This document shows, piece by piece, positions 33,360-45,529 of a DNA stretch of 64,000 nt. Under the pieces are notes generated by a model. It did no database searches. It had not been told where the DNA came from and was given only the letters and a program-made list of their open reading frames with translations. This DNA is from Lates calcarifer. Lineage: Eukaryota; Chordata; Actinopteri; Centropomidae. Position numbers and translations under genes: made by a program. The first letter of the stretch is position 1; every line of letters starts with the position of its first letter. The stretch spans positions 5,314,227-5,378,226 of the forward strand of contig NC_066835.1 in NCBI RefSeq assembly GCF_001640805.2, written 5' to 3'.

Positions 33360-33625
33360 TTCATATCCTTTCAGACGTTTACTGCAGCTGTTATGTTTGT
33401 GGTGCAGTCTAACTGCAGCGTTAATCATTTCTGCATGGTGAAGAAATCCGCCCATCCCTCTCACCCATCTCACAATTAATCCACATCCTCCATGCTTGGA
33501 AGGGTTAACACCGCGAGACGACAAATTATTCCCAGTCGTCCAGGAACCCATGTAAGTGCCTCTCCAGCTACACACAGATTGATCGATTGCTTTGTTTATC
33601 AGTCATAAAACTATTAACAATCAAT
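33360..33625. promoter_or_regulatory. CNE-like block
   Basis: Repeat-free sequence with GTTAACACCGCGAGACGACA, AAATTATTCCCAGTCGTCC, TCACAATTAATCCACATCC and GATTGATCGATTGCTTTGTT (TCGATTG/ATTGATC cores and a SOX-type TTTGTT). These are features of developmental enhancers. Conservation is inferred. Confidence 0.3.
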
Positions 33626-33642
33626 CCCCCCTCCCCCCCCCC
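33626..33642. repeat. Poly-C run
   Basis: CCCCCCTCCCCCCCCCC: 16 of 17 bases are C, so the reverse strand has long G-runs. Confidence 0.8.
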
Positions 33643-33887
33643 GCTTCCATCTCTCTTTCCAGAGCAGTTTCATATATGGATGATTATACATTCATTAATG
33701 CATGGGTAGTTGTGCGTTAGTCAAATGATCCATGTGCGACTGAGATGCAGTGAACACAGATTACTGCACAGATGCCCACTGAGGAATCTTTTAATTAACA
33801 GCATGGTTTACGTCTCAGGGAAGACCTCTTTGTGTCGTAGAGAGCGACTGGGGCTCAGAGTGAAGGATGGAGAGACGGGAGGAGAAG

Positions 33888-33912
33888 GTGGGGGGTGGTG
33901 GTGGGGTGGGGT
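33888..33912 (+). other. G-rich cluster
   Basis: GGTGGGGGGTGGTGGTGGGG then TGGGG: three runs of four or more G, plus GG pairs. It may fold as a quadruplex with a GG in one strand position. Confidence 0.45.
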
Positions 33913-33984
33913 GGTGACCCAATTCTCAAGGGAGCTGATTGAACATGACAGCAATAAAAATAAAATGTTGAGACCTTATGCATG

Positions 33985-35020
33985 AGCAGTAACAGGATCT
34001 GTTCAGCAGAACTTCAGTGTGACCCTGCAGGGGTCAGACACCATCTTTCTGGGGTTTTTTTCTGAACTGCAGCTTCAGCTTAAAGCCTCGACTCTGCTCT
34101 GTGGATTGACTCCAAGTTTCAATCTGTTGCATAATGTGTCGCCACATTGAAGGATAAAAAACACACAGTAGTTGTTTTTGTCTGTGCATTTCAGCTCTTT
34201 GCATCTTTGAAGGACATGCACTTGGATTGTTTGTTTTTTTTTTTCTTCAGACATGTCCATCCTCCTGCTGCCCAAACCTCCACTCGCATTGAATAATACA
34301 TCCAGACATGTTGTCAGAGATCAGTTGACCCTGAAACTATTGGATTTCACATTAAAAGCCCTAGTGCCGCAGATGAGTGCAGAGTTCTGCAGACAGTTTT
34401 GCTAATCTATGCTCAGACCTTGCCTGAGGGCATGTGGTGGTGAGGTAAACGTGGCTTGAGTTATAGTACATATGTCCATCCAATTACTGAACTTCAGTGT
34501 TTTGACCGTATAAATGAAAGATGAGAGTGCCTAACAACCCACCCACCCCCCAACCCCCATGCACACACACAAACACTCTCAAGCGCTCAGGGGTAGTGTT
34601 TTGTGTACTTTTCTAAAAGATGAAGATGAGGCAGCAAAGCAGACCAACTCTAATGTGGAGCTTGAAATCGCTTTGGGTTTTAACTCTTCATTTTATTTAA
34701 TTATTTTTTTTAAACTCAGCATCACCCCACAGTCTGCATGCACCAACAACTAATCACTCACACCGGGTTATTTCTCCTAGCCGGCTGGAAGCCCTCATAA
34801 CCACATCCTTGTTGGAGACTGTGTTCCTTTAGGTAACATCAATTATTGACACTAATTCTTGAGTCCTAGGCTCAGCCAAAGTGTCACAATCACTGGGTGC
34901 AGATAGAAATAAAAGATTCATCAGCGTGGTGTTGTACTGATGAAGAGCGTTTTTACTGAAGGTAGCATACCAAGGCTCTGTTTAGGAACAGCCAAAGACA
35001 GAGAGATAGAGAGACAGACA
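33985..35020. other. Noncoding DNA, no gene seen
   Basis: Unique sequence. T-run at about 34230-34244. The piece 34760-34900 (CTCCTAGCCGGCTGGAAGCC, AACATCAATTATTGACACTA) is repeat-free and mildly CNE-like. Confidence 0.45.
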
Positions 35021-35021
35021 C

Positions 35022-35168
35022 TGTGTGTGTGTGTGTGTATGTGTGTATTCCAGTAGGGATTAGATAACATGAGTTCATCAGGTTTACCATTATGTTTCCT
35101 CCCCGAGGCGGATGTGCTGGCATTAGTGTCTGTAGAGGACTTTCTCTCTCTCTCTGTCTCTCTCTCTC
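35022..35168. repeat. (TG)n and (CT)n microsatellites
   Basis: (TG)n at 35022-35038 and interrupted (CT)n at 35141-35168, separated by about 100 bp of unique sequence and followed by a short CA stretch (35170-35195). Confidence 0.85.
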
Positions 35169-35219
35169 ACTCACACACACATACATATACACACACTCTC
35201 TCTAACCTCACTTAACCAT

Positions 35220-36500
35220 CTGACCTCCTCCCTCCCTCTGCCGTTGGCTTGACAGCGAAGACACAACAAATAACATGTAATGTCATTTTCAATCTCTTCC
35301 CTCTCCCCTCCTCTCTTCTTCTTCTTCTCTTAACAGTGTAAATTGAAGTAAATGTAATCTCATGTGCTGCTGCTGCTGCAGCAGATGATGATCTACGACT
35401 GTTGCCGCTGCTGTCGTGGGTTGTTGATGTTTGTTTCTCGCGCAACTGCCCTGCAATCGTTGCTCGTAGCAGCTCTGTTTCGCACACTTCGACTGCCTTC
35501 ACAGTTTCTTTTTTTCTTTTTTGTGTCATGTCATCAGGAAGAAAGACAAGAGGAAACTGGTAGAGATTAAAAAAACAAGACGGAGAGGCAAAGAGCAGCA
35601 GAAGCTGAGAATTCGGAGAGAATCTCAGAGCGTGTGTAGTCTCTGCAATGAAAGCTGGAGTTGAACAGGCGTGATGTTCTTCTGGCAGCAGATGAGCTGG
35701 TAATTAAAACTATGGGAAACTCCTGTGAGGGATGTACACAGAGATCTGAGCACAATACAGAGCCTGGGATCAACAAATGTTATTGGACCATATGGAATAT
35801 GTAGAGCGTACGGCTGCTTCTGGTGCTAATTCAATCATCTGGATGTTTTTTTTTTTTGTTTTCACTCTCCTCATCTTTTATGCTTTCTGATTTTTTTGCA
35901 GCTAATGGGTGAAGGCGCCTCTTTTTTGAGTCTTTGTATTCCCTTTTCTCTTTAAAAACTTTATCTGAAAACATTACACGAGCCCTGTGCTCGCCTTACA
36001 GTTGACTCCGAACCTGTCTCGCTGTCATTTACCGCCCCGACTCCTGCCTCGTGTGAGGCTGGAGTGTGCCCGAATAAGGGAGTGCTGCAGTGAATAGTGG
36101 CAGCTAAAGAGGCATGGGGCTTAGCCGATCAGTAAGACACAAACTCCTCACACCAGCGAGATTTCAGCCCCAGCTTAAAGGCTTCAGGGGAATGGATTTG
36201 GACTAACATCACATGAAATTGCTTCTTCAAAGTCTCCTTATCTAGGCACGGGGAAAATCTCAAAATGGTTTTGCAAGTGGTTTTACCGCAAAAAAACATG
36301 CAATCACGTTTCACACTTTTAAATTACATACTTAGCTATTTTCTTTAGCAGGGCAGAGGGTCAAGTGCTTAAAGATTTGTCCCCCTTTTCAGCCTCTTTC
36401 AAAAAGGTGCAATATTCTTGTTATCTTACTTTTACAGCCAGACGACTGCCCATTCTAAAAATGCATATTTCTAGCAGATGAATACTGATGAGTACTACAG
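35220..36500. other. Noncoding DNA, no gene seen
   Basis: A pyrimidine-rich stretch (35290-35335) is followed by a short CTG/CAG patch (35366-35388: TGCTGCTGCTGCTGCAGCAG). A forward frame of 68 codons and a reverse frame of 105 codons overlap there. The reverse frame is alanine-rich because of the CTG patch, and neither shows a domain. A run of T is present at 35847-35858. Confidence 0.45.
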
Positions 36501-36510
36501 ACATACATTA

Positions 36511-36545
36511 ACACACACACACATGTGCACACAAACACACACACA
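36511..36545. repeat. CA-rich microsatellite
   Basis: ACACACACACACATGTGCAC then ACAAACACACACACA: interrupted CA repeat. Confidence 0.8.
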
Positions 36546-36559
36546 TATATAGTGGTCTA

Positions 36560-38990
36560 GTCCTGGTGCGATTGAAATTGCGCACAAAAACAAACCCTGA
36601 AAGGGATGATGGGACTCAGTTCCCATCTGAGAGACTTAAAACTTGACTAATCTGATAAGTACAGAGCTGAAACCAGTGCTGTAAGCTGACTGTTGTTTGT
36701 TCACCTGAAATATGGGACATCAGCAGTATTTATAGTTAAAGCCATGATTTCTGCATGCTTGACAGTCCCATTTCCCAAAGGATGCCAAACAAGATATGGA
36801 GTCACACACACCGTTCAAGTGATGAAATTCAGAAAGGAAATCATGCATCATTATTGCAGCAAGAACCACTGGGGATTTCTTTACTCTGATTACAGGTGTG
36901 ATGGTGATGTGGCTACATATGTGGCTCTGGCGTCATCACAGTCCATACAATCAAGATGTGATTGGCCTCTTGGGTAACAGTGACTTTTAAATACACACAT
37001 CCCAACAAGTGAACAGTCTGAACAGTGAATAACATATTTACTAGAATGGTTAAAAGGTGTGTTTCACTGAGTAAAAAGAACATTTTAATCATCAATCTGA
37101 TGTTGATTATGAGATTTAAGCCACTGTACAGCTCCTTGCAAATGCAGCCCTATTAGATGAGGATACTGCTCTATAAAAGAGGTCATGGGAACATCCTGTT
37201 CAGTCTGGCCACAAAGATTTCAGCCATCCCGGTCATAGCTGTTTCACAAATTATCAGCTACAGGCAGATAAAACAGGCAGTTTCACAACAATTCACACCT
37301 TGCAGTAATTCACGTGGCCACAGTTTCATGGCTGTCTTGTGACCTTACTGACTCACATGTGACCTCAGCTAAACTCTCATGTGAGTGGAAAAAAACGGTG
37401 GGAAAAAAATGTGAATAACTGACAGAGGTGTAATTCCTGAGACTTCCTAACAGTCAAGACCTTTTGTTGATGAGCACTGATCAATCAACAAAACCAAGCA
37501 GCAGGTCCAATTTTCTTTGGATTAATACTTGTATATTTTTAGCAATCTTCAGTAGAGGTCTTCATGATTGGATTTGGTCTACAGAAATCTGGTTCTGATA
37601 GGTTGTAGTCTTCAGGCCCAACCCACACCAACTCATGTGACATCATTTGAGCCAATTGATTAGGTTTTTGAAGCTCCCTCTGGAGCCGCAAAAGGGTTTA
37701 TACAACTTTTTTTTCCAAAAGTCGCCATTACTTGTAATCAAACTTTGATGCAGGGGTTTCCCATTTAAATCAATTTTTTAAAAAAGAGAGACATAATCTA
37801 AAAGGACCATGAACAGCAACATGGAGCACCATGATTCACAATCAATTAATAAGCAGTCACAGTTGAATAAAGTCTTAAGAATAAAACATAGCCAGCTGGG
37901 GAATAGACAGTCACAAGATTCTAACCAATTTTCTGTAAAATTCATTTAATAGCATTACTCTTTTACATCCTTTATAGGCTGCTGATTTCCTGAAAGTAGT
38001 TTTCCTATGGTGATAATGTCATGCCATCCAATCAGAACTGATACTGTGTATGCTCAGATTCACTTAGGTAATAGACACACTGATAAACAAACCTAAGACC
38101 TGTGGCAATAAAACTAGACACTACCTGACCCAATTAGACTAAACATAATTTGAGACCCAGTCCAACTCAGGTCCTGGGTTGGGTCACCATTCCCTAGAAC
38201 CAAGTGGCTGTATGAAGAGCTCTGATGTCTAGCAGCAGAGGGCCTACAGTACATGTACAGTGTAGTGATGAGACAGTGCAATGAGTTTACATGTGGTAAA
38301 CCATGTAAATTGTATTGGAATGGATGGATGGAAAATGTTTAATATTCAAAAACTGAAGCATCCCTTCCAGCTCTGGACTCTAATTTGGACTCACCTCATA
38401 CTTAGAGTATGTATTCCCAAGCACACATATTGATCCTGGCTAACTGGGCCAACACCCATGGTCCTCTAAGCCAAGGGAGCCTCCAGCAGTTGGTTTTCAC
38501 AGAAACAAGACTGAATACACAGGCAGTGTGGAAGCCTCCTGCTGAGAAACTCCAAAGTAGAAATCATAGGGCCTGTGCAAGTTACGCCTAAACTACAGGG
38601 CTCCCTAATCAGCAACCCTTTTTTCCCTTTCTAATCAAGTGAGTTTTAAAACATGTGCTGGCCTTCAATCTGATTTTTAGATGGTTTTGCTCTTTTCTAT
38701 TTCTGTTCAATGTGTGGTGACTGTTGCTGCTTGTGCTCACTAATGAGCTCATGACAAGTCCATAACATATTACACTCTTTCTCCTTGAGGTTTTAAAACA
38801 ACAAATATACATGCTTTAAAGACCAAGACGTGGATGAAATCTGATATAGAATGAGATATAATCTGGATATGATGAAGTTATTCAATTCTTGCAGCACACA
38901 CATACAATTTCAGCCAGTACTGAGTCTGAGCTCTGGTCTGGCTGAGCAGAGAGCAACTGAAGGTTATTATGGAAAGAAAGAGGCTAATCT
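36560..38990. other. Noncoding DNA, no gene seen
   Basis: About 2.4 kb of A/T-rich unique sequence with no microsatellite of note. Forward frames of 94 (36693-36977), 61 and 60 codons do not resemble any family I know. Confidence 0.45.
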
Positions 38991-39039
38991 ATGGATGATC
39001 TGGTTACTATCACATCGCTTACTCAAGCTAACAGCAGGA

Positions 39040-39072
39040 CTCTCTCTCTTTCTCTCTCCCTCTCTCTCTCAG
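39040..39072. repeat. (CT)n microsatellite
   Basis: TCTCTCTCTTTCTCTCTCCC then TCTCTCTCTCAG. It ends in CAG and so doubles as the pyrimidine tract of a possible splice acceptor. Confidence 0.8.
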
Positions 39073-39161
39073 TGGTTATATATGTATCACAGATTCAGAT
39101 AGAACATGACTCACCACTCCTCCGCTGTCCTCTGCTGCTCATCTCTTTTGATCCTAAACTG
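39073..39161 (+). other. Candidate exon (89 nt)
   Basis: A long pyrimidine tract ending CTCTCTCTCAG (to 39072) precedes it and CTG|GTAAGTGA, a near-perfect donor, follows at 39162. The third frame is open from end to end (VIYVSQIQIEHDSPLLRCPL, then LLISFDPKL) and would leave the exon in phase 0; the other two frames have stops. A second acceptor inside (ATGTATCACAG) would give a shorter exon. The tract is also a plain CT microsatellite, so chance is a serious alternative. I do not recognise the peptide. Confidence 0.25.
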
Positions 39162-39364
39162 GTAAGTGAAAATGATTCTTTAAAAAATAAAAGCGACACA
39201 GGAAAAAGCACACTTTGATGAACACACACTACCAATTACACAAACACAACAAAAGACTCACACACACTTTAGGGTATAACCCTCCCATTGGCCTAGCATG
39301 TTGAATAACCTGTGTTGCATAACTGAGGTCAGATATAAAAAGAGGCACATCATCATCCCCTAAG

Positions 39365-39384
39365 ACACACACACACACACACAC
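39365..39384. repeat. (AC)n microsatellite
   Basis: Ten AC units followed by CTCTCTC. Confidence 0.85.
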
Positions 39385-39565
39385 TCTCTCACTCATTTCA
39401 TGCTCTATCTGGGTCACAGAGTACAAGAGAAATAATAACACAGAAGTCATTTCAGATTACATAGCTGAGATCAATAGCCCTCACTGTCTGAGCATGAAAG
39501 CTTCATTTTGCCATGGCCTTCCCATGAAAAGGGCTGATTGTAGCTGGGATTGACAGTTTTATGGA

Positions 39566-39621
39566 ATGATGATGATGATGATGTGTCCCACACACACACA
39601 GACCTACACACACACATACTG
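39566..39621. repeat. (GAT)n and CA-rich compound repeat
   Basis: (GAT)5 at 39568-39582, then CACACACACACAGACCTACA and more CA words to about 39621. Confidence 0.7.
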
Positions 39622-39884
39622 AAATACACAGCCCACATATAGAGACAGTGTTAACAAGTTTTGCTGAGGAGAACTGAACAAGATTGTTAGATATGATACA
39701 GATACATACATTAAATCATACACATACAGGCACTGAAAATACATTTACACCAGTATTACTTAAGAGTAATGACCAAAGTTAACCATAAGGTGTGTGATGT
39801 AGTATGTCCTCTTAGGTCCGGTTAGGTCATATGAAAAATGTTTACACTAATTTTCAGTATCCAGAAGTAATAAAATGTAACTTG

Positions 39885-40440
39885 TATAAACCTAAACCTG
39901 CATTAAATGAATTTTTGGCCATTTGACGGTAGTGCATTAAGGTGTAAACACAACATTTACCTGCTAAATCTAATATAGCTAATGTTAGCTAACAGTTATT
40001 TCAACATCCAGCAGACCCTGAAAACCATTAGCATTCACTTGGAGTTGTGTTTCTGATCAACATCTTTAGTTGCTTTTTGTTCTGCTTTGTTCACCAGCTA
40101 GTTGCTAACTTTGTCTGTCAGATGTTAGATGTAGAACAGGTAGTGTAGCTTTTTTCACTACAAAAACAGCTGCCAGGTACAGTGAGTATGAACTAAAACA
40201 TAAAGTTGCCGACCAGAGAGCAAAAAAAAAAAGTGAGTTAAAAGATGCTCAAAATGTCTTAGAGCCGAGGGGAAATACAGAGTCTGTGGGTTAGCCACAC
40301 AGCAATGACTTTCACAATACACTTAGCCCTTTGATCCAGTGTTAATACACAAAATATTGATTATAGCCTGTTTAACCATTCATCAGATCTAGTTATCAGT
40401 AAATTGGCTTCACTGATGTACATACAGTAGATTTATGATA
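39885..40440 (+). repeat. Dispersed repeat R1, copy b (longest)
   Basis: It begins with AAACCTAAACCTGCATTAAA and GTGTAAACACAACATTTACC and continues TAATGTTAGCTAACAGTTAT, AACCATTAGCATTCACTTGG, AGTTGTGTTTCTGATC and GTTCACCAGCTAGTTGCTAA. Its second half matches the copy at 28536-28850 and its first half the copy at 54055-54415. It therefore bridges the partial copies and defines an element of about 550 bp. No coding frame is shared between copies, so the element is nonautonomous or a decayed fragment. Confidence 0.7.
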
Positions 40441-40444
40441 CTTA

Positions 40445-40935
40445 TTACCTTGTACACACGTATAGCAGATAAGGAATATTGATCATACAGTGTTATATTT
40501 GTATAATACTACAGTTTGCCCCTTCAGATAATATTACCTAAAACCTGACTTTCTTCCTTCTCTCAGATGAAGTTGTTCTGTTTTCATCCTCGGTGGTTAA
40601 TTTAATTGCCTTTTATTAGATTAGAGCACATTTTGAGGTTGGACAGCTAGGACTTAAGCCAAAGAACAAGTGATTAGATTTTTGTAGTTTCCACTATAAG
40701 GCAAATATAATTTTTGTAACAATAACCATCAAACAAACAGACATAGAAACTTGTTACAAAATCATCAGATTAAGCTTGCCAAGAACTCAAATTGCAAGAA
40801 AAAGGAATGATGTCTTTTAGTTTGAAAACTTGTTAGATGTCAGGGACCTTTTTCCTGTTTTCAGGTTAGAAAACCGCTGGCAGTCCTCATTCCCCGTGTC
40901 TTCACCTCTCATCTAATGCTTCTATGCAAGCAAGC
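40445..40935. other. Noncoding DNA, no gene seen
   Basis: A/T-rich unique sequence. CTTCCTTCTCTCAG (40556-40565) is acceptor-like, but the following frame closes after about 11 codons. Confidence 0.45.
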
Positions 40936-40937
40936 AG

Positions 40938-40965
<28 letters not shown>
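40938..40965. repeat. (CA)n microsatellite
   Basis: Fourteen uninterrupted CA units. Confidence 0.9.
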
Positions 40966-40968
<3 letters not shown>

Positions 40969-41250
40969 TTCCTGCTTTGATACAAATCCCTATGGTGAGC
41001 TTCTATCATCTCTAGCAATAACGAGCTGTCATTGGTCCTCAGTGATCTATCTGTCTGAATGTGTCAGCGAGCAGGCAGGCTGACTGAACGTTGGGGCTAA
41101 AGCAGTTCTCCACTTCCAAGGCCTGCCAGTCAGCACTGGGGGCACCTGAGACAGCCCCGTGTCGGTGAGGGATCATTTCTGAAGGCTGACACTGGATCAG
41201 AGACAGGGAAAAACCAGCCATGTCGACGTTTGACCCCACCCCCACACATG

Positions 41251-41267
41251 AAAAAAAAAAAAAAAAA
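41251..41267. repeat. Poly-A run (17 A)
   Basis: Seventeen A, flanked by CACACATG on the left and GAAGTTGGGG on the right. Confidence 0.85.
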
Positions 41268-41574
41268 GAAGTTGGGGAAGACAGCAGAGGAAAGTGATGA
41301 GGTACTGGCAGCTAAATGCCAAATAGGTTGTCTCAGGAGGATTTTATACCTGACCAGCTTCTATTTTAGAGATAAGAGCAAGGTGCCTGAGTTATTAAAG
41401 TTTTAGTGTAGGTATATAAACATATGCATTTACTTGGTGAAATGAGTTTAAAGTAAGTCAGCGGGCACCTTGGATATTCAGAATCTAAATGTCACCATGA
41501 TACAAGATAAACCTAAATAACCCACTCAGATAACACCAAGATGCAGCCATCACAACACCCCCATGTAATGTATT

Positions 41575-42080
41575 CCTTCCACATTGCATAGAGATATATT
41601 ATCTAGCCTTCCTTATTGTGTCGGTGATAAATGCAGCACACATTACCTCCACCAAATGTGTTTCTCCTATTTCCACAATAAAGGGGCCTTACTTTTCTCT
41701 GACCTTCAGCGGGCTGCAAAGCCAGCACAAAATATGCATTTAGAAGAAGCAGCAGGAGTGGATGTGAGGGTTGCAGGAGATTGCTTTCTTTTGTACGGCG
41801 TCATGCAAGAACATGCATCACTGTCCGCCTCCAACAAACAGCCAGTAATATGCAGAAATATTAAGTAGGATCAGCAAATAAATATATGGAGTGGAGCTGG
41901 TGCTGTGACAGATGTTGGCTATTTGCATGGAGCTCCTCTGTCATGTCATTAACCAACTCTCTCAGCCAAGCAGGCAAAATGAATGAACTGGCTGCTCGGA
42001 GCGGTCGGGTGTTCGAGCTGTGCAGAGTTGAGGCACTTTGTGCAATCGAGGAGCTCGTGGCCGTGTCCGACCTGTAGAGT
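41575..42080. promoter_or_regulatory. CNE-like block
   Basis: About 500 bp without simple repeats. It includes CACAATAAAGGGGCCTTACT, TTTTGTACGGCGTCATGCAA, AGCAAATAAATATATGG, TGGCTATTTGCATGGAGC (octamer-like ATTTGCAT at 41921-41928) and GCTCGGAGCGGTCGGGTGTT. Two forward frames (94 codons at 41584 and 63 codons at 41886) cover most of it, but their peptides show no domain and neither is bounded by good splice sites. A regulatory reading is preferred. Confidence 0.25.
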
Positions 42081-42084
42081 ATCT

Positions 42085-42870
42085 ACAGCCTCTGCAACCA
42101 GGTGTTTCTTGATGCGTGAGTGTATCACAATGAAATTGTGTGTAGTTTTTTTTTATGCTGCTGACCTAGCTGCTGGAAGTTGAACTTTCTTTGGTGTAGA
42201 GAGAGGTATGAGCCAGTTTCAACCTTTGAACCTACTATAAAAAAAACATGCTTTAACATTTATGTGGTGTATGTTATTATTTTATAAAGCACATAAGCAC
42301 ACATTCACACATGTGGGCACACACACTCTCACTGTACATGCATGTGCCACATGGTCAGTGGTTTCTGTATTTCTTAGAAGGCAGCAGCAAGATGTATTAA
42401 AGATTTAGTCAATGAAGCAGAGAGTGTGTATTCACACTGCTCTCTGTGTTCTCTGGTCAAGGCCATCCTGCTGAAAACATACAACCTACTGTATGGCTTC
42501 AGGGACAGCATGTCTGACCTCCACCTAGCTGAACATAAATGAGTAAAGAGAAAATACAACACAGAACAATCCCCTTTATTAACCCCCCCAGGAGCATACA
42601 GGCTCTTACAATCAGCCCCAGCATTGTTCATGCCGCTCAGCGTATTGAGCACGTCGCAGATGCGCCTCCCAGTCTGCTCTAATGGCGTGGGTCATCAAGC
42701 ACTGTTCAGGATGGAAAAAAAGAGAAACAAGTATTGATTTGAAAATGTCTTGTTCTGTTATTTTCAAAAGCTTTCATCTGTATTTTTTCTCTGAGCTGGC
42801 GTAAACCCGCAGGTCATGGTTGGCTGCTTTATAGAATGTTCTGTGATCAGTGTATTTTACCTGAGTGTGA
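42085..42870. other. Noncoding DNA, no gene seen
   Basis: Unique sequence with a short CA patch (42318-42330). A reverse frame of 92 codons (42374-42652) has no recognisable domain. Confidence 0.45.
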
Positions 42871-42873
42871 ATG

Positions 42874-42883
42874 AGTGTGTGTT

Positions 42884-42918
<35 letters not shown>

Positions 42919-42932
42919 ATGTGTGTGTGTGC
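42874..42932. repeat. Compound (TG)n(GA)n(GT)n microsatellite
   Basis: TG to 42899, then ten GA units to 42918, then GTGTGTGTG. The forward frame VCVCVRERERENVCVC is this repeat translated. Confidence 0.9.
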
Positions 42933-42934
42933 TC

Positions 42935-45015
42935 ATGCATGTATCAAATCTTGTCAGCTGCAGAATACATACGAGGAGGCAGGAGAGTCATATATCTGAC
43001 GAAGTGCAGCCAATAAAGTATAATTCATGACTGTTACAGTGCCCATGGATAGTAGTCATTACTCTTGTGTTGGTGTGCTTGTAGTATATCACGCCTCAAA
43101 ACAACAGCCCTCATCACTATATTGATTGCCTGACACCTTCTGAAACATGTTTTTTTTTTCTTGAGAGAGCAACAGAGTGCAAGACAGAGAAAAGAGGGAA
43201 AGCAAGAGAGCTAGATGTTGGAGGGGAGGTGGAAAAACAACTGTCTGGCTTAATACTGCTGCAGCTCTGCTGTTGTCTGGGTTGTGTAGGTGGTCTCATG
43301 CCACCAGCACATATACTGGTACTTACACATTCACTGTGTCACAGGCTAACTCCAGGCCGTTTGAGATGTACAATATGTGTCGTCCAATCTCTCAGTTTCC
43401 TCCGTTTAGACAGTGCTGTTTATTCTTTTGACACACAGTACACAGCATTGTTTTCTGATAGTCAGCGAGAATTTCTCGTGCAGGCCACAGTTGCTTCTCT
43501 GTTGACACGCTGCTAATGTGTTGCGTGCGAAAGAACATTGTCATGTGATCATCATCCATCTCTTTCTTGCATGGAGCTGTCCCCTGTGCAGGCTTCCCTT
43601 GAGGGAAATCACGCTGTCTGTGATGTTTTCTGTCAACTTTCTCCCTTGGTGTTGTGTCTCCGTCAGTGTTTTCTCGTCACTACCTGTTCATGTCAAGTCT
43701 CAGCGTTTGGTAGATGTGTATGAGCTGCTGGTGGCAAAAACCAGTCTCCTGCTGTATATTTATTTGATATGAAAGTTAAGTTTTAACCATAATGAGTATA
43801 CAATATTCAGTTTAGAGACATACTGCAGTAAAATCTGAAAAACTTAATGTATCAGTTCATGCAAATTAAAGAAACAAACATACTCTCATTTTTCTCTAGT
43901 GGTATCTGGCAAAAACATCAAAACACAAAATTCCATTCATCTCCATCATAGATGAAAACAGAAATCTTAGTAAACACTTCTTTGTAAATCTTCTGAATGG
44001 TTTGATTTGTTTTCATACGATTTGGTTTGATTTAATTCAAATCTTGGTGTCAATTCAAAATGGAATCTCTGAGTCACTACTTTCAAACCACTCTCTCATG
44101 TTTTAAGTCCAGTGAATTACAATGTGAAAAATAAGTGGCAGTTCAGTTAACTGGTCTTGATGAAATTCAGTTAGGACAAACAGAAAAAAGAAGAAGTGAG
44201 AGTACAGCAGAACGCAGCTTTTTATGTTCGCAAGGTTTAACTGCAGCATTTTGGAGACATTTGACAGCCCTCTGCCTGTACAGGAATAATGAAACTGTAA
44301 TTTTAGATTAACACAGAGCTGAAGACTTTTGAAGAAACAGAAGTTTATGTGTTCTTGAGTAAGTATTCAAAGATAACGTCCTCCAAGTTATTTTCTTCAC
44401 CTGATCAAAGTTGGCTGACAAATTTGTTGTAGCCCGAGTTCATTGGTCCATTTTTGCTAACATAAATCCCAAATGAAGCCAAATTCTTGAGGAAGATAAC
44501 TGTGATAAACTGTGTCCTTTCAGTTTCTCTCTGCCTTTTTTCCTTGTAAATGAAACTTTAGAAGTAATGTACTGTTTTTGGAATCTAAGAATCAGTTCAG
44601 AAATAATAGAGGATAAGAACTGTGATTCATGTGAATTGATGTTTCCCTTGATCTCTGAATCCTAGGGAGGAATATGGAGAAGATCTTTCTGGGTAATTTG
44701 GGTGAACTGAAACTGTTTTTAACTAATACCATTACCATATTTCTGTCCTGATTTTATAAAATAGTGCACACAGAGCTATGGATGACTGCTGATGTCATTT
44801 TGACAGAGGCAGTGCTCAGGTATATTTTTTCTAGTTCAGGCTGTCATATCAACTTGTTTTCAGTGTCAAAATATTTGCTGGATGTCATTCCACGTTCGGT
44901 CTCTGATCAACGCTCTATTTTGATTTCTCCCTCATCCCGTCTTTCTTCATTTAATCATCCCCCCTCATGGACTGTTCATGGACTTGATGGAACCTCAGAT
45001 TTTTATGCGGCGGCT
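42935..45015. other. Noncoding DNA, no gene seen
   Basis: About 2 kb of unique A/T-rich DNA. Overlapping forward frames (60-95 codons, 43177-43772) occur in different registers and none has a domain. An octamer ATGCAAAT is at 43859-43866. Confidence 0.45.
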
Positions 45016-45017
45016 GA

Positions 45018-45335
45018 TATACAGCAGTATTAAAGATGGGTGCTTTCCGTTTGACGAGCGTGGTTTAATCTAAATCAAGATATGGGTCCCTGGAGGCCGG
45101 TGCTGTAATCATGTCAAACTGGCGACACCCTTCACTGTCACTCTCTCTCCATCTCGCTTGATCATCATCTGCATTGCAATTATTGAGCAGATTTAGACGT
45201 TATCTGGCTCTTAGGTAATCAGGAGGAGAATGGGATTAGATGTAACATTATATGGCAATGTTGTTAATCTCAATGAGCTCGCATCACATAGCTCATCTGC
45301 CTGTGGGATATATGACATCTGGATTTGGGGTTTTG
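45018..45335. promoter_or_regulatory. CNE-like block
   Basis: Repeat-free sequence with GGTGCTTTCCGTTTGACGAG, CGTGGTTTAATCTAAATC, TGCAATTATTGAGCAGATTT, AGACGTTATCTGGCTC and AATGAGCTCGCATCACATAG. It has a high local CpG count for this window and several TAATC/CAATTA cores. No frame is open across it. Confidence 0.3.
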
Positions 45336-45529
45336 TGTATGGCTCAAGGTTAAACTATAGATCACTGAGAATTTAGGCCGAAGAAACATTTTTCAAAAAG
45401 AGAAAAAATAGCATGCAGTAAGACGTTGTTGAGTTTGCAATGAAGACAATTACTCACACAATAAATGAGTTTTAATGTGAGAGGATATATACGTGTGTGC
45501 ATGGAGATATTGTAAAGTCTCTTTATATT

